From assembly GCA_001310375.1 (NCBI GenBank), contig BAXC01000025.1, positions 1 to 46,573 on the forward strand: a stretch of 46,573 bases of DNA, given 5' to 3'. Positions 1 to 8,540 of the stretch are shown in pieces; the first letter of the stretch is position 1, and each line of letters opens with the position of its first letter. The position numbers and the translations under genes are program-made. This DNA comes from Bacillus sp. JCM 19041. GTDB lineage: Bacteria; Bacillota; Bacilli; Bacillales; Bacillaceae_D. Under the pieces are notes generated by a model. The model had not been told where the DNA came from, made no database searches, and worked only from the letters and a program-made list of their open reading frames with translations.

Positions 1-1
1 G

Positions 2-873
2 ATGGGAGCCCTTGATTTAGAAACAATGAAACAAATCCAGGCTTATATAGATGAAGTGGAACGACCAATCTTACTATATGGAGAAGGGTGGCGACTTTCT
101 TCACCACTTCCAGAAAGTGAACGGGCGACTTCGCTACAACATAAGGTACTCCCGAATATTGGTTTTTTCAAGACGTATTCCGTGATGCATTAAGAGGCAG
201 TTTTTTTTCTAAAACAGATAAAGGCTTCGGATGCGATTACTTTGAAGATATAGAGGGATTAAAAGAGGGGATTTATAGTCCAGCTAATCGATCTAGTCAA
301 TTGATTCAGTATATTGAGGCACATGATAACGAAACGTTGTTTGATAAGCTACAAGCGAGCTATCCTGAAGAAAGCGACCGGCTTATTAAGCGAAGGCACA
401 GGCTGGCAACATCGATTCTGCTGCTTGCACAAGGGTTGCCCATGTTGCATGCCGGTCAAGAAAAATACCGGACAAAATGGGGCGAACGAGATAGTTACCT
501 CTCGCCAGATTGGGTGAATCAGCTTAAATGGGGAGGGGGAAGTGACTCCTCCTATGAGGCGTATATTGGAGGCTTATTGCTAATTCGTCAAACATACCAC
601 TTATCGGACAACTGTGGGTACTTCCGTTGGCTTGCAGAGGAAAAACAAACAATCGCCTATGAAAGGCATTTTCAAGCAGGTAATGTAAGGAAGCGTATAA
701 TCGTTATTCATAATGGATCACGGAGTCCATGGAAACTCCCATTTAATTATGATGGATATCTAAAGAATGTCGTTGACGATACTCATGCTTCTTTGGTACC
801 ATTGTATTCAGCTATTGGAAATCAACTTACTGCTAAGCCGCTTTCAACGAGCGTATATGTGCAGGATCTATAA
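2..873 (+). CDS. amyX: Pullulanase (type I), C-terminal part, one frameshift
   Basis: This is the C-terminal part of a type I pullulanase (GH13, debranching of alpha-1,6 linkages); the gene begins before the window. The segment ILLYGEGW and the later YIEAHDNETLFDKL (the conserved xxHDN motif near the third catalytic acid) are typical of the catalytic barrel. GLPMLHAGQE follows, then a C-terminal beta domain. Frame 2 runs to about position 170 (PNIGFF) and the protein continues in frame 1 (DVFRDALRGSFF); adding one base restores it. In B. subtilis amyX lies close to ytmP, as here. Confidence is high for the family and moderate for the symbol. Confidence 0.85.
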
Positions 874-875
874 TG

Positions 876-906
876 GCAGAGCCAAAACCTGTGCTCTGCT
901 TCTTTT
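876..906 (+). terminator. Terminator after pullulanase gene
   Basis: GCAGAGC (876-882) pairs with GCTCTGC (893-899), followed by TTCTTTT. It sits directly after the stop codon. Confidence 0.6.
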
Positions 907-988
907 AGTGGATTCTTTTTCAGTGGAAAATGAGTTATACTGAAAACCAAGCAGCAAGGAAGCGGAAGAAAAGAAAAGGGAATTGAAG

Positions 989-1777
989 GTGAACCGGGTG
1001 GAATTGTTTTTAGGAGAAGGCTGGGACGTCTTGCCTGCGGGCGGCGCGACTGGCGAAGCATATGTTGCCAGACATGGCGACTATCAATTATTCATAAAAC
1101 GAAATTCATCTCCTTTTCTTGCGGTTCTTTCTGCTGAAGGAATTGTCCCAAAATTATTATGGACAAAAAGGCTTGAAAGTGGTGATGTCATTACGGCACA
1201 GCGCTGGATACAAGGCCGAGAGCTTAAAGCGAAGGAAATGATGAATGCTAGTACAGCAACAATGCTTGCTAATATTCACGGATCAAATGAATTATTGGAT
1301 ATGTTTAAGCGAATGGGTAATGAACTATTAAACCCAGCAAGCATGGTAGAAAATATGTACATGCAAGTGGCATTATATCAAATAGAAGATGAACGAATTC
1401 ATGCTGGACTCACCTTCCTAGAAAGGACGATGGGGCAGTTGGAGTCGACTGAATACGCAGTTTGTCATGGCGATATTAATCACAACAATTGGATGAGAGA
1501 TGAACAGGACAACCTTTATCTAATTGATTGGGACGGGGCGACTGTAGCTGATCCAGCACTGGATTTGGGGCTGCTTTTATACACATATATCCCAGAATCA
1601 CAGTGGGAAGACTGGCTTGGACATTATGGGCAAGAATTAACATCTTCGTTACGGATACGCATGCACTGGTATGTGGTAGCCCATACGATTTCTGAAATGT
1701 TATGGCATCAAAGTCGGCATAATTTGAACCAAGTTGAAGAATACAGAGAAGCGCTGTCGTATCTTGTATCTTGTTAA
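989..1777 (+). CDS. ytmP: YtmP-like phosphotransferase (APH/choline kinase fold)
   Basis: This is a kinase-fold phosphotransferase of the aminoglycoside phosphotransferase/choline kinase superfamily, about 262 residues, intact. The catalytic loop is VCHGDINHNNW and the metal-binding segment is LIDWDGA; a glycine-rich PAGGATGEAYV lies near the N-terminus. The substrate is unknown. The GTG at 989 is preferred over TTG 983 because AAAAGGG (974-980) is eight bases upstream of it. The gene is next to trmB, as in B. subtilis, with the small opposite-strand ytzH in between. Confidence 0.85.
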   Translation: MNRVELFLGEGWDVLPAGGATGEAYVARHGDYQLFIKRNSSPFLAVLSAEGIVPKLLWTKRLESGDVITAQRWIQGRELKAKEMMNASTATMLANIHGSNELLDMFKRMGNELLNPASMVENMYMQVALYQIEDERIHAGLTFLERTMGQLESTEYAVCHGDINHNNWMRDEQDNLYLIDWDGATVADPALDLGLLLYTYIPESQWEDWLGHYGQELTSSLRIRMHWYVVAHTISEMLWHQSRHNLNQVEEYREALSYLVSC

Positions 1778-1811
1778 TAGCTCATCTTGATAAAGATGAG
1801 CTATCTGTTTG
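1777..1811 (+). terminator. Terminator between convergent ytmP and ytzH
   Basis: A perfect 12-bp stem (ATAGCTCATCTT 1777-1788 with 1793-1804) and a GATA loop overlap the ytmP stop. The downstream T run is weak (CTGTTTG). It lies between two convergent genes and may serve both. Confidence 0.6.
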
Positions 1812-1838
1812 TCGATTTAAGCCTTATTTCCTGGGAAA

Positions 1839-2087
1839 TCAAATGAGACTAGACATTTGATTAAGCCATTCATCCACCGCCGCATCATCGATTGTGTTCG
1901 TTTCTGTTGCGCTTGATATTGCAGCTATTGTGCTTGTTAAACTGGGATCAAGTGCGGGGTCTTTGGAAAGGGCTACAAGCAGGTGTTGAAGTTGCTCCGT
2001 TTCATTTACGGTTAAAAAATGCTCGGTGACATGGTTCTGCAGCAGATCGTGTAATAATCCTAGTTTATGCTCGATTGTTATAGGCAT
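1839..2087 (-). CDS. ytzH: YtzH-like small protein
   Basis: This is an 82-residue soluble protein of the YtzH-like family, function unknown. The start is the ATG at 2087 (MPITIEHKLGLL), because AGGAGGTGT (complement of 2091-2099) lies just upstream; an in-frame extension to 2192 is not supported. It is predicted mostly helical, with no membrane segment. It is antisense between ytmP and trmB, the same arrangement as in B. subtilis. Confidence 0.75.
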   Translation of the reverse strand: MPITIEHKLGLLHDLLQNHVTEHFLTVNETEQLQHLLVALSKDPALDPSLTSTIAAISSATETNTIDDAAVDEWLNQMSSLI

Positions 2088-2164
2088 ACAACACCTCCTA
2101 TGCTGTATGTTGAGCGAATAAGCTAAGAAATATACTGTGAATAGATTAGAAAGAGGGATGAGCG

Positions 2165-2803
2165 TTGCGTTTACGACATAAGCCATGGGCAAGAGAAGAA
2201 CTGAATAAAAAACCAGGACTCGTTATTCAGAATCCAAGTGAATTAAAAAGAAACTGGGAAAAACCGTTTGAAAAAGCACAGCCGCTTTTTGTTGAAGTGG
2301 GTACGGGCAAAGGCCAGTTTCTGACGGGGATGGCACAACTATACCCAGAAATTAATTTTATTGGCGTGGAACGATATGAGAGTGTATTGTTGACTGCAAT
2401 GGAACGAGCAGAACAAGCAGGTTTACAGAATTTGAAGTTTTTAAGTGAGGATGTTGCAAATTTAAATGATTTTTTTGCTGAAGGTGAAATTGATCGCCTC
2501 TTTATTAATTTTACTGACCCTTGGCCAAAAAAGCGTCATGCAAAAAGAAGGCTCACACATGAACATTTTCTTGGGCTTTATCGACAACTGTTGACAAAGG
2601 ATGGAGAAATTCATTTTAAAACAGATAATCAAGGTTTATTTGAATACTCTCTGCATAGTATGTCAACCTACGGGATGTCTTTGAAAAATGTTAGTCTTGA
2701 TCTTCATAACAGTGCAATGGAGAACAATATTATGACGGAGTATGAAGAAAAATTTTCAGCCAAGGGTATGAGGATTTTTAGGTTAGAAGCGACATTTAAA
2801 TAG
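2165..2803 (+). CDS. trmB: tRNA (guanine-N7)-methyltransferase TrmB
   Basis: This enzyme makes m7G46 in tRNA using S-adenosylmethionine. It has 212 residues and is intact. The SAM-binding motif is [12 protein letters not shown], and [14 protein letters not shown] is the family signature. The start is TTG 2165 (MRLRHKPWA), seven bases after AAGAGGG (2151-2157); an ATG at 2158 is out of frame. A terminator follows at once. Confidence 0.95.
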   Translation: MRLRHKPWAREELNKKPGLVIQNPSELKRNWEKPFEKAQPLFVEVGTGKGQFLTGMAQLYPEINFIGVERYESVLLTAMERAEQAGLQNLKFLSEDVANLNDFFAEGEIDRLFINFTDPWPKKRHAKRRLTHEHFLGLYRQLLTKDGEIHFKTDNQGLFEYSLHSMSTYGMSLKNVSLDLHNSAMENNIMTEYEEKFSAKGMRIFRLEATFK

Positions 2804-2842
2804 AAAAAAGAAGCCAAAGGGGGGTCCCTTGGCTTCTTTTTT
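2804..2842 (+). terminator. Bidirectional terminator between trmB and ytzB
   Basis: AAAAGAAGCCAA and TTGGCTTCTTTT form a stem with A and T runs on both sides, between convergent trmB and ytzB. Its right edge touches the ytzB stop codon. Confidence 0.85.
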
Positions 2843-3144
2843 AAACTTGTGTTAAATCAAGTAAAACACCTGTTTTAATATCGGCGATAAATTCATATTG
2901 GACAGGACCGTCTACAGTTGAACTAGTTAATCCACCACGGTATGCCGTATAAGATAAGCCAAAACGATCCACAGATTCAGGTTGCATATGAATCCAAGAA
3001 CCATTAATAATGTATTCTTGTTTCACTGTTGCTTTTACTTTTTTTTAATACTTGTTCAGGTGAAAGCTTGTCCGCTTTGCATGCTCTGCTCGCAAGCACA
3101 CCAATTAATATTCCAATACCTAGTCCTAGTGAGACACGTTTCAT
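2841..3144 (-). CDS. ytzB: YtzB-like PepSY-domain protein, one frameshift
   Basis: This is a small protein of about 100 residues with an N-terminal hydrophobic anchor (MKRVSLGLGIGILIGVLASR) and a PepSY-like domain (LSPEQVL... EYIINGSWIHM ... YEFIADIKTG). The start is 3144 with GAGAGGAG upstream. The reading frame breaks in an 8-T run (3039-3046 on the plus strand); seven would keep it open. The position upstream of ytoP matches ytzB of B. subtilis. Function unknown; probably membrane attached with an extracellular PepSY domain. Confidence 0.7.
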
Positions 3145-3304
3145 TTGAAAATGCTCCTCTCCCTTTAACGCCTAAATATTCATACTTGTAGTATAACGAA
3201 ACTGGTGTAAAAATTCTACGATAAACTGTCGCTAGCTTCTTACGATGAAGTTCTGTAGAATGAATTAGAGCATATTAATCATTTGAAATTGTCTGGAGGT
3301 AACT

Positions 3305-4375
3305 ATGAACGAGAATACGAAAGCATTATTTAAAACATTGACAGAATTGTCTGGACCGCCAGGGTTTGAGCACGACGTTCGCTCTTTTGTGAGAAGTGAA
3401 CTTTCTAAGCATACAAATGAAATCGTACAAGATAAATTAGGAAGTATTTTTGGAGTCTTGCGTGGTGATGAAACAGGACCGAGAGTAATGGTAGCTGGTC
3501 ATATGGATGAAGTGGGCTTTATGGTAACTACGATTAATGAAAAGGGGTTAATTAAATTCCAAACTCTTGGTGGTTGGTGGTCGCAAGTACTCCTTGCTCA
3601 ACGGGTGCAAATTATGACTGATAATGGTCCAGTTATTGGGGTCATTGGTTCAACACCACCTCATTTGCTACAAGAGTCACAACGAACAAAGCCAATGCCA
3701 ATAACTGAAATGTATATTGATGTTGGTGCCGATGATAGAGAGAACTGTTTAGCTCTGGGAATTAAACCTGGACAAGCGGTTGTACCTGAATGTCCATTTA
3801 CTCCAATGGCGAACGAAAAGAAAATCTTAGCGAAAGCTTGGGATAATCGCTATGGTGTTGGTCTTGCGATTGAGCTTATTGAGGCACTCAAAGGCGAAAA
3901 ATTACCAAACATACTTTATTCCGGGGCAACCGTACAAGAGGAAGTAGGCCTTCGTGGTGCGGCAACAGCAGCGGATATGATCAAGCCTGACTTGAGCTAT
4001 GTTTTGGATGCGAGTCCGGCAAATGACGCGACAGGAGGAAAGGATGCATTCGGTCATTTAGGCAAAGGTGCCCTCGTCCGTATCTATGATCGGACAATGA
4101 TTACACATCAAGGCATGCGAGAGTTTGTTCTGGATACGGCTGAATCAAATGACATTCCTTATCAATTCTTCTTGTCTCCTGGTGGAACGGATGCAGGGCG
4201 AATTCATACATCAGGTAGTGGGGTGCCGTCAGCAGTGATTGGCGTCTGTGCCCGTTACATTCATACATCTTCATCGATTTTGCACGTTGATGATTATGCA
4301 GCTGCTAAAGAATTAGTCACTAAGTTAGTGAAATCAACAGATAAGACGATGTATGAAAGCATCATTTCTGTATAA
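3305..4375 (+). CDS. ytoP: M42-family aminopeptidase (YtoP)
   Basis: This is a metallo-aminopeptidase of family M42 (glutamyl aminopeptidase/PepA-like, binuclear metal, TET-forming), 356 residues, intact. Metal and catalytic residues are visible in [26 protein letters not shown] and LDASPAND, with a late HTS motif ([11 protein letters not shown]). It is expected to be cytoplasmic and to trim peptides. GGAGGT precedes ATG 3305. The DUF84 gene starts three bases after the stop and is probably translationally coupled. Confidence 0.9.
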   Translation: MNENTKALFKTLTELSGPPGFEHDVRSFVRSELSKHTNEIVQDKLGSIFGVLRGDETGPRVMVAGHMDEVGFMVTTINEKGLIKFQTLGGWWSQVLLAQRVQIMTDNGPVIGVIGSTPPHLLQESQRTKPMPITEMYIDVGADDRENCLALGIKPGQAVVPECPFTPMANEKKILAKAWDNRYGVGLAIELIEALKGEKLPNILYSGATVQEEVGLRGAATAADMIKPDLSYVLDASPANDATGGKDAFGHLGKGALVRIYDRTMITHQGMREFVLDTAESNDIPYQFFLSPGGTDAGRIHTSGSGVPSAVIGVCARYIHTSSSILHVDDYAAAKELVTKLVKSTDKTMYESIISV

Positions 4376-4378
4376 TCA

Positions 4379-4900
4379 ATGAAAATGAAACGAGTTGCTG
4401 TTGGTTCAAAAAATCCTGCAAAAGTGCATGCTGTACAAGATATTCTAATCGCAGAAAAAGTAGAAGTAATTTCGATTAAAGCCGAATCTCATGTGTCAGC
4501 CCAGCCATTTTCCGATGAAGAAACGCGTGAAGGAGCAATCAATCGTAGCAAAGAAGCGCTTCAGCTTGCTAACTCTGATTTTGGAATAGGTCTTGAAGGT
4601 GGCGTATATAAACTTGGTGAGCAACTTTTTTTATGCAATTGGGGCGCGTTGATTACGAAGAACGAGGAGATCTATGTCGCCAGCGGTCTTCGCCTTCCTC
4701 TTCCGAATGCCATTGCCAATCAACTCTACGATGGCTTAGAGCTTTCAGAAGCTTTGCAGATCATTGAGCCAGAGTTGGCAATAACAAATGGAGCTGTAGG
4801 CTATTTAACGGGTAACTATATTAGTCGAAAGGCCATGTTTGCTGAAGTTGTAAAAGCGTGCTATGGCCAATATATTGCAAGAAAAAGTAATGTGCACTAA
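4379..4900 (+). CDS. DUF84 / YjjX-type inosine-xanthosine triphosphatase
   Basis: This 173-residue protein belongs to the DUF84 family, whose YjjX members hydrolyse non-canonical ITP/XTP. The N-terminal VGSKNPAKVHAVQDIL and central FGIGLEGGVYK are family hallmarks. The ATG at 4379 has no separate ribosome binding site and lies three bases after the ytoP stop; ATG 4385 is an alternative. A strong terminator follows. The family is confident; the exact substrate is inferred from relatives. Confidence 0.8.
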   Translation: MKMKRVAVGSKNPAKVHAVQDILIAEKVEVISIKAESHVSAQPFSDEETREGAINRSKEALQLANSDFGIGLEGGVYKLGEQLFLCNWGALITKNEEIYVASGLRLPLPNAIANQLYDGLELSEALQIIEPELAITNGAVGYLTGNYISRKAMFAEVVKACYGQYIARKSNVH

Positions 4901-4913
4901 TTAGCCAATTGAA

Positions 4914-4959
4914 GAAAAACACCGCTACTAGGGATCACTACCCTACAGCGGTGTTTTTT
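4914..4959 (+). terminator. Terminator between DUF84 gene and ytoQ
   Basis: AAAAACACCGCT pairs with AGCGGTGTTTTTT around an 18-nt loop. With A and T runs on both sides it can serve both convergent genes. Confidence 0.8.
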
Positions 4960-5405
4960 CTATTCTTCAGCAAATACATACTCCAACGCTTTTACTGCTT
5001 GTTCAGGCGTTTCAACAACGACTTGCGCTTTATTCGCTAGTTCTTTTAAAGCATGGTGCAATTTTTCAGGTCGAATTAAAATGACAGGAATCCCGCTTCG
5101 ATCGCCCGTGAAGCATCCATCGCTGTATTCCACTGCTTGTACTCCTCTCCGAATAAAGCAATGACAACATCAGCTTTTTTCATCCATATTTGTGTCCTCA
5201 AGTTATTAAAACTGGAGGCTGCTTCATCCGTAAGAATGGCATTTGGTTGTTCTCCTTTGATATGTTGGCCAATTTTATCACTTTTACTGTGATTTTCCAT
5301 TGGACCTTTAAAGCTAAGTGGCAATTTAAGCTCGTTGGCAAGCTGTTTGATTTCGCTGCGCCAATCAGAGTGGATTTCTCCTGCTAAATAAATTGTTAAT
5401 GTCAT
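4960..5405 (-). CDS. ytoQ: YtoQ-family protein, one frameshift
   Basis: YtoQ family, about 148 residues, function unknown; the fold probably resembles nucleoside deoxyribosyltransferase-like proteins. It begins MTLTIYLAGEIHSDWR and contains IWMKKADVVIALFGEEYKQW and MDASRAIEAGF. The frame breaks near 5089; after one added base it continues PVILIRPEKLHHALKEL to TPEQAVKALEYV and a TAG at 4960. The ATG at 5405 is preferred over 5411 because the AAGGAG upstream is better spaced. Confidence 0.75.
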
Positions 5406-5466
5406 GTACATACACTCCTTCTAATTGGTTTATCACTATTATAATGAATAGCCTGATTTTCTAAAA

Positions 5467-5501
5467 GTAAACTTTAGTTTATGTCTTGTCACTTGAGTTT
5501 A
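5467..5501 (+). promoter_or_regulatory. Repeated AGTTTAC motifs upstream of the EIIC-like gene
   Basis: GTAAACT (5467-5473) faces AGTTTAT (5476-5482), and a further AGTTTAC lies at 5495-5501, overlapping the proposed -35. The arrangement looks like an operator, but no known regulator is recognised. Confidence 0.3.
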
Positions 5502-5514
5502 CATGTCGTATTCT
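5486..5514 (+). promoter_or_regulatory. Sigma-A promoter for the EIIC-like gene
   Basis: TTGTCA (5486-5491), 17-bp spacer, TATTCT (5509-5514), about 38 bp before the GTG start. Confidence 0.5.
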
Positions 5515-5551
5515 TATACAGTGGTAATAAGATGATGGAGTGTGTGGCGAT

Positions 5552-6562
5552 GTGAAAACATTTTTGGAAAGAAAAGGAATACGCCCTTCCTGGCGCCTTT
5601 ACTTTATTAAGGCAATGGGACAAATGACATTTGGCTTATTTGCGACACTCATTATGGGGATGATTATTCGCACGATTGGTGAGCAATTAGGGATTGCACA
5701 ATTCGTAGAGCTTGGTCAATTCGCCATGGATCTTTATGGTGCTGCTATTGGAGCTGCTGTTGCACTAGCATTAGGCGCACCATCTTTTGTGTTACTTGCA
5801 ACTATCGTTTGTGGAGCTGCCGGTGCATTATATGGTGGACCAGCGGGAAGTCTCATTGCAGCCATCGTTGGAGCGGAAGCGGGGAAACTAGTTGCCGGTG
5901 AAACAAAAATTGATATTCTTGTAACGCCATTAGTAACAATTTGTTCAGGCTATGTAACGGCAGTATTGATTGGGCCTCCAATTGCCTTAACAATGTCGGC
6001 TATTGGTGATGCGATTTCGTGGGCGTCTGGACAACAACCGTTGTTGATGAGTTCATTTGTGGCCATACTAATGGGGTGGGCACTAACAGCGCCAATATCT
6101 AGTGCGGCAATTGGATTAATGCTTGGTTTAGATGGGAGTGTTGCCGCAGCAGCGGCAATTGGTTGTGCTGGTCAAATGGTTGGGTTTGCTGTAGCGAGCT
6201 TTCGGGAAAATCGCTTCGCTGGTCTGTTGACACTGGGAATAGGTACTTCAATGTTGCAAGTTCCAAATATCATCAAAAACCCACTTATTCTTATACCGCC
6301 GACTATAGCGGGTTTTGTGGCTGCCCCGGTAGGGACGATTGTGTTTGGATTAATTAATAATGCCGCGGGTTCTGGTATGGGCACTAGTGGTCTTGTTGGT
6401 CCAATTATGACCTTTACTGAGATGGATTTTTCTTGGATGCTTTTCATTCAAGTGTTTCTATGCTATTGTTTGATTCCAGCGGTTGTTGCTCTCGCGTTAT
6501 CAGAGTGGATGCGAAGCAAGAATTGGATTAAAATAAATGATATGAAGATTAGCGAAATATAG
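5552..6562 (+). CDS. PTS_EIIC_2-family integral membrane protein
   Basis: This polytopic membrane protein has about 336 residues, rich in Gly/Ala segments, of the PTS_EIIC_2 type. Hydrophobic helices are visible throughout (for example MTFGLFATLIMGMIIR and AIGAAVALALGAP). Glycine-rich stretches such as GAAGALYGGPAGS and NNAAGSGMGTSGLVGP are family-typical. No EIIA or EIIB partner is encoded nearby, so the transported solute is unknown. GTG 5552 is chosen over GTG 5540, which overlaps the GGAG ribosome binding site (5537-5540). ytpP follows after about 11 bp, probably co-transcribed. Confidence 0.8.
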   Translation: MKTFLERKGIRPSWRLYFIKAMGQMTFGLFATLIMGMIIRTIGEQLGIAQFVELGQFAMDLYGAAIGAAVALALGAPSFVLLATIVCGAAGALYGGPAGSLIAAIVGAEAGKLVAGETKIDILVTPLVTICSGYVTAVLIGPPIALTMSAIGDAISWASGQQPLLMSSFVAILMGWALTAPISSAAIGLMLGLDGSVAAAAAIGCAGQMVGFAVASFRENRFAGLLTLGIGTSMLQVPNIIKNPLILIPPTIAGFVAAPVGTIVFGLINNAAGSGMGTSGLVGPIMTFTEMDFSWMLFIQVFLCYCLIPAVVALALSEWMRSKNWIKINDMKISEI

Positions 6563-6573
6563 GGGTGTTGACG

Positions 6574-6898
6574 ATGGAACATGTTGAGACAGTAGAACAG
6601 TTTAATGAAATTAAAGAAAATGAAACAGCAGTCTTTCTTTTTTCTGCCGATTGGTGTCCAGATTGCCGTGTTATTGAACCAATCTTACCCCGCTTGAAGT
6701 CGATTATCCAACGTTTTCTTTTTATTATGTTGACCGTGATAAATTAATTGACGTGTGTATTGCTCACGACATTTTTGGTATTCCAAGCTTTTTGTTTACG
6801 CAGATGGGAAAGAAGTCGATCGGTTTGTTTCAAAAGACCGAAAGACTGAAGAAGAAATTGAAGCCTTTTTGACAAAAGCAGAAGCAGCAATTGGCTAA
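6574..6898 (+). CDS. ytpP: Thioredoxin-like YtpP, two frameshifts
   Basis: Thioredoxin-fold protein of about 107 residues with the redox motif [13 protein letters not shown]. The N-terminal frame ends early; with one base added near 6702 it continues [28 protein letters not shown] (cis-Pro loop GIPS), and with another near 6789 it continues [24 protein letters not shown] to TAA 6896-6898. Both repairs give typical thioredoxin sequence, so a real gene with sequence errors is likely. It is followed by a terminator and the ytpQR genes, as in B. subtilis. Confidence 0.85.
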
Positions 6899-6920
6899 GG
6901 GAGTATACCCTTAGCTTTTT
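6894..6920 (+). terminator. Terminator after ytpP
   Basis: GCTAAGGG (6894-6901), six-base loop, CCCTTAGC (6908-6915), then TTTTT. It overlaps the ytpP stop codon. Confidence 0.85.
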
Positions 6921-6987
6921 ATTTGTCTTGCTTTGGGTTCACTCCAATCCATGTTAAACTATATTCAAGCAAAAGGAGGCTGTTTTC

Positions 6988-7785
6988 GTGGAGCTGCAAG
7001 CATTTCGTAAGAAGATTGAAAAGAAATTGGAACGAGATGGATGGACCATTCGTTATGATCATAAAGAAGGAACTCTTAGAGTTGAGGACAATTCGATTCA
7101 AAAAGGAGTTACGTTATCGCTTAAACCGTTATTAGCTAAGTGGGAACGGAAAGAGTATGACGCAGTAGAAGAAGCCATTCGCCATGTAAAAGTTGGCTTA
7201 GAGTCAATGAAAAAAGCAGTCCAATTAATAGGAAATGAAAAGAAAATATTTCCAGTCATTCGAGCGGCATCTTTTCCCGATGAAACCGCGGATGGTAGGA
7301 AGTTAATTTTTGATGACCATACTGCAGAAACTCGTGTTTATTATGCGATTGACTTAGATGAGACATATACGTTAATTGATCAAAACTTATTAGAGGTAAG
7401 TGGATGGAGCAAGACGAGGCTCAAAGAAATGGCGCTTTTTAATATTCGTTCCTTACCACAACCATTGAAGTCTGATACGGTGGCTGGAAATGTATTTTAT
7501 TTCTTAAGTGCAAAAGATGGCTATGATGCGAGCCGAATTTTGGATAATTCATTGCTTGAAAAAATGGAGCAGGAAGTAAAAGGTGAGCTTGCGGTCGCAA
7601 TCCCGCATCAAGATACGCTCATCTTTGCTGATATACAAAATGATACTGGATATGATGTCTTAGGGCAAATGGCTCTGCAATTTTTTGGGACTGGTAGAAT
7701 TCCTGTTACGGCGCTACCATTTGTGGCAGAAAAAGGAGAACTTGAACCGGTGTTCATTTTAGCGCAAAAGAAGCCAAAAGGCTGA
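6988..7785 (+). CDS. ytpQ: DUF1444 protein YtpQ
   Basis: 265-residue soluble protein of the DUF1444 (UPF0354/YtpQ) family, intact, function unknown. It begins [19 protein letters not shown]; the GTG at 6988 is eight bases after AAAAGGAGG. No transmembrane or catalytic motif is evident. It lies between ytpP and ytpR, as in other bacilli. Confidence 0.85.
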   Translation: MELQAFRKKIEKKLERDGWTIRYDHKEGTLRVEDNSIQKGVTLSLKPLLAKWERKEYDAVEEAIRHVKVGLESMKKAVQLIGNEKKIFPVIRAASFPDETADGRKLIFDDHTAETRVYYAIDLDETYTLIDQNLLEVSGWSKTRLKEMALFNIRSLPQPLKSDTVAGNVFYFLSAKDGYDASRILDNSLLEKMEQEVKGELAVAIPHQDTLIFADIQNDTGYDVLGQMALQFFGTGRIPVTALPFVAEKGELEPVFILAQKKPKG

Positions 7786-7856
7786 TAAGAAAACAAACAA
7801 TCTATGCTATACTAAATGAGTTGTACCAATTGTACTGCAAATGGGGAGAGAACGAA

Positions 7857-8468
7857 ATGAACGTTTTTTATAATGAAAAGGGAATTGGCGATGTGCTAAT
7901 GCTTGCGAAGGAAAAGCTGTCTAGTGAAAGACGGACAGTGGATCAGAGCGGCGATGTCGTGCAAATTATTAATAAGGAAAATGGCGAAATAGCAGGCATA
8001 AATATTCTAAACGCATCAACCTATGGCAAGGTTTCAGGCAGTGGTGCGATTGATTTGGATTCTGAAGTGAAACAACTCGTCTCAACGGCGTTCCAAAAGA
8101 GCGGGAAAGCACTTGAATTTAATTTAGAGCAGATGCCAACATTTGTAATAGGTTTTGTCGAATCAAAAGACAAGCACCCAAACGCAGATAAATTATCGGT
8201 ATGCCAAGTGAATGTTGGCGATACCAAATTGCAAATCGTTTGTGGTGCGCCAAATGTTGAGGCGGGACAAAAAGTAGTTGTTGCAATAGTTGGCGCAGTT
8301 ATGCCAAGTGGTTTAACAATTAAAGAGGCTAAGTTGCGCGGAGTCGATTCAAGTGGAATGATATGTTCTGCTAAGGAACTAGGAATTGAAAATGCTTCAA
8401 CGGAAAAAGGGATTTTAGTTTTGCCAGAAACAGCAGAAATAGGTACAGCATTTCAAGGTAACAATTAA
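7857..8468 (+). CDS. ytpR: tRNA-binding-domain protein YtpR
   Basis: 203-residue protein with an N-terminal DUF4479 region and a C-terminal EMAP/PheT-type tRNA-binding OB fold (about residues 95-200). The OB fold is marked by [33 protein letters not shown] and the [17 protein letters not shown] signature. It resembles the N-terminal domain of PheRS beta but stands alone. ATG 7857 follows GGGGAGAG. The role is probably tRNA binding; the precise function is unknown. Confidence 0.9.
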   Translation: MNVFYNEKGIGDVLMLAKEKLSSERRTVDQSGDVVQIINKENGEIAGINILNASTYGKVSGSGAIDLDSEVKQLVSTAFQKSGKALEFNLEQMPTFVIGFVESKDKHPNADKLSVCQVNVGDTKLQIVCGAPNVEAGQKVVVAIVGAVMPSGLTIKEAKLRGVDSSGMICSAKELGIENASTEKGILVLPETAEIGTAFQGNN

Positions 8469-8487
8469 CTAAAGACATACCGAATTG

Positions 8488-8518
8488 GGCTGGCTTACTT
8501 TTTTCGAGCCAGTCTTTT
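8488..8518 (+). terminator. Terminator after ytpR
   Basis: GGCTGGCT (8488-8495) pairs with AGCCAGTC (8507-8514) with one G-U pair, then TTTT. Confidence 0.6.
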
Positions 8519-8540
8519 CAACTTTCAAGGTGGTGAACAT

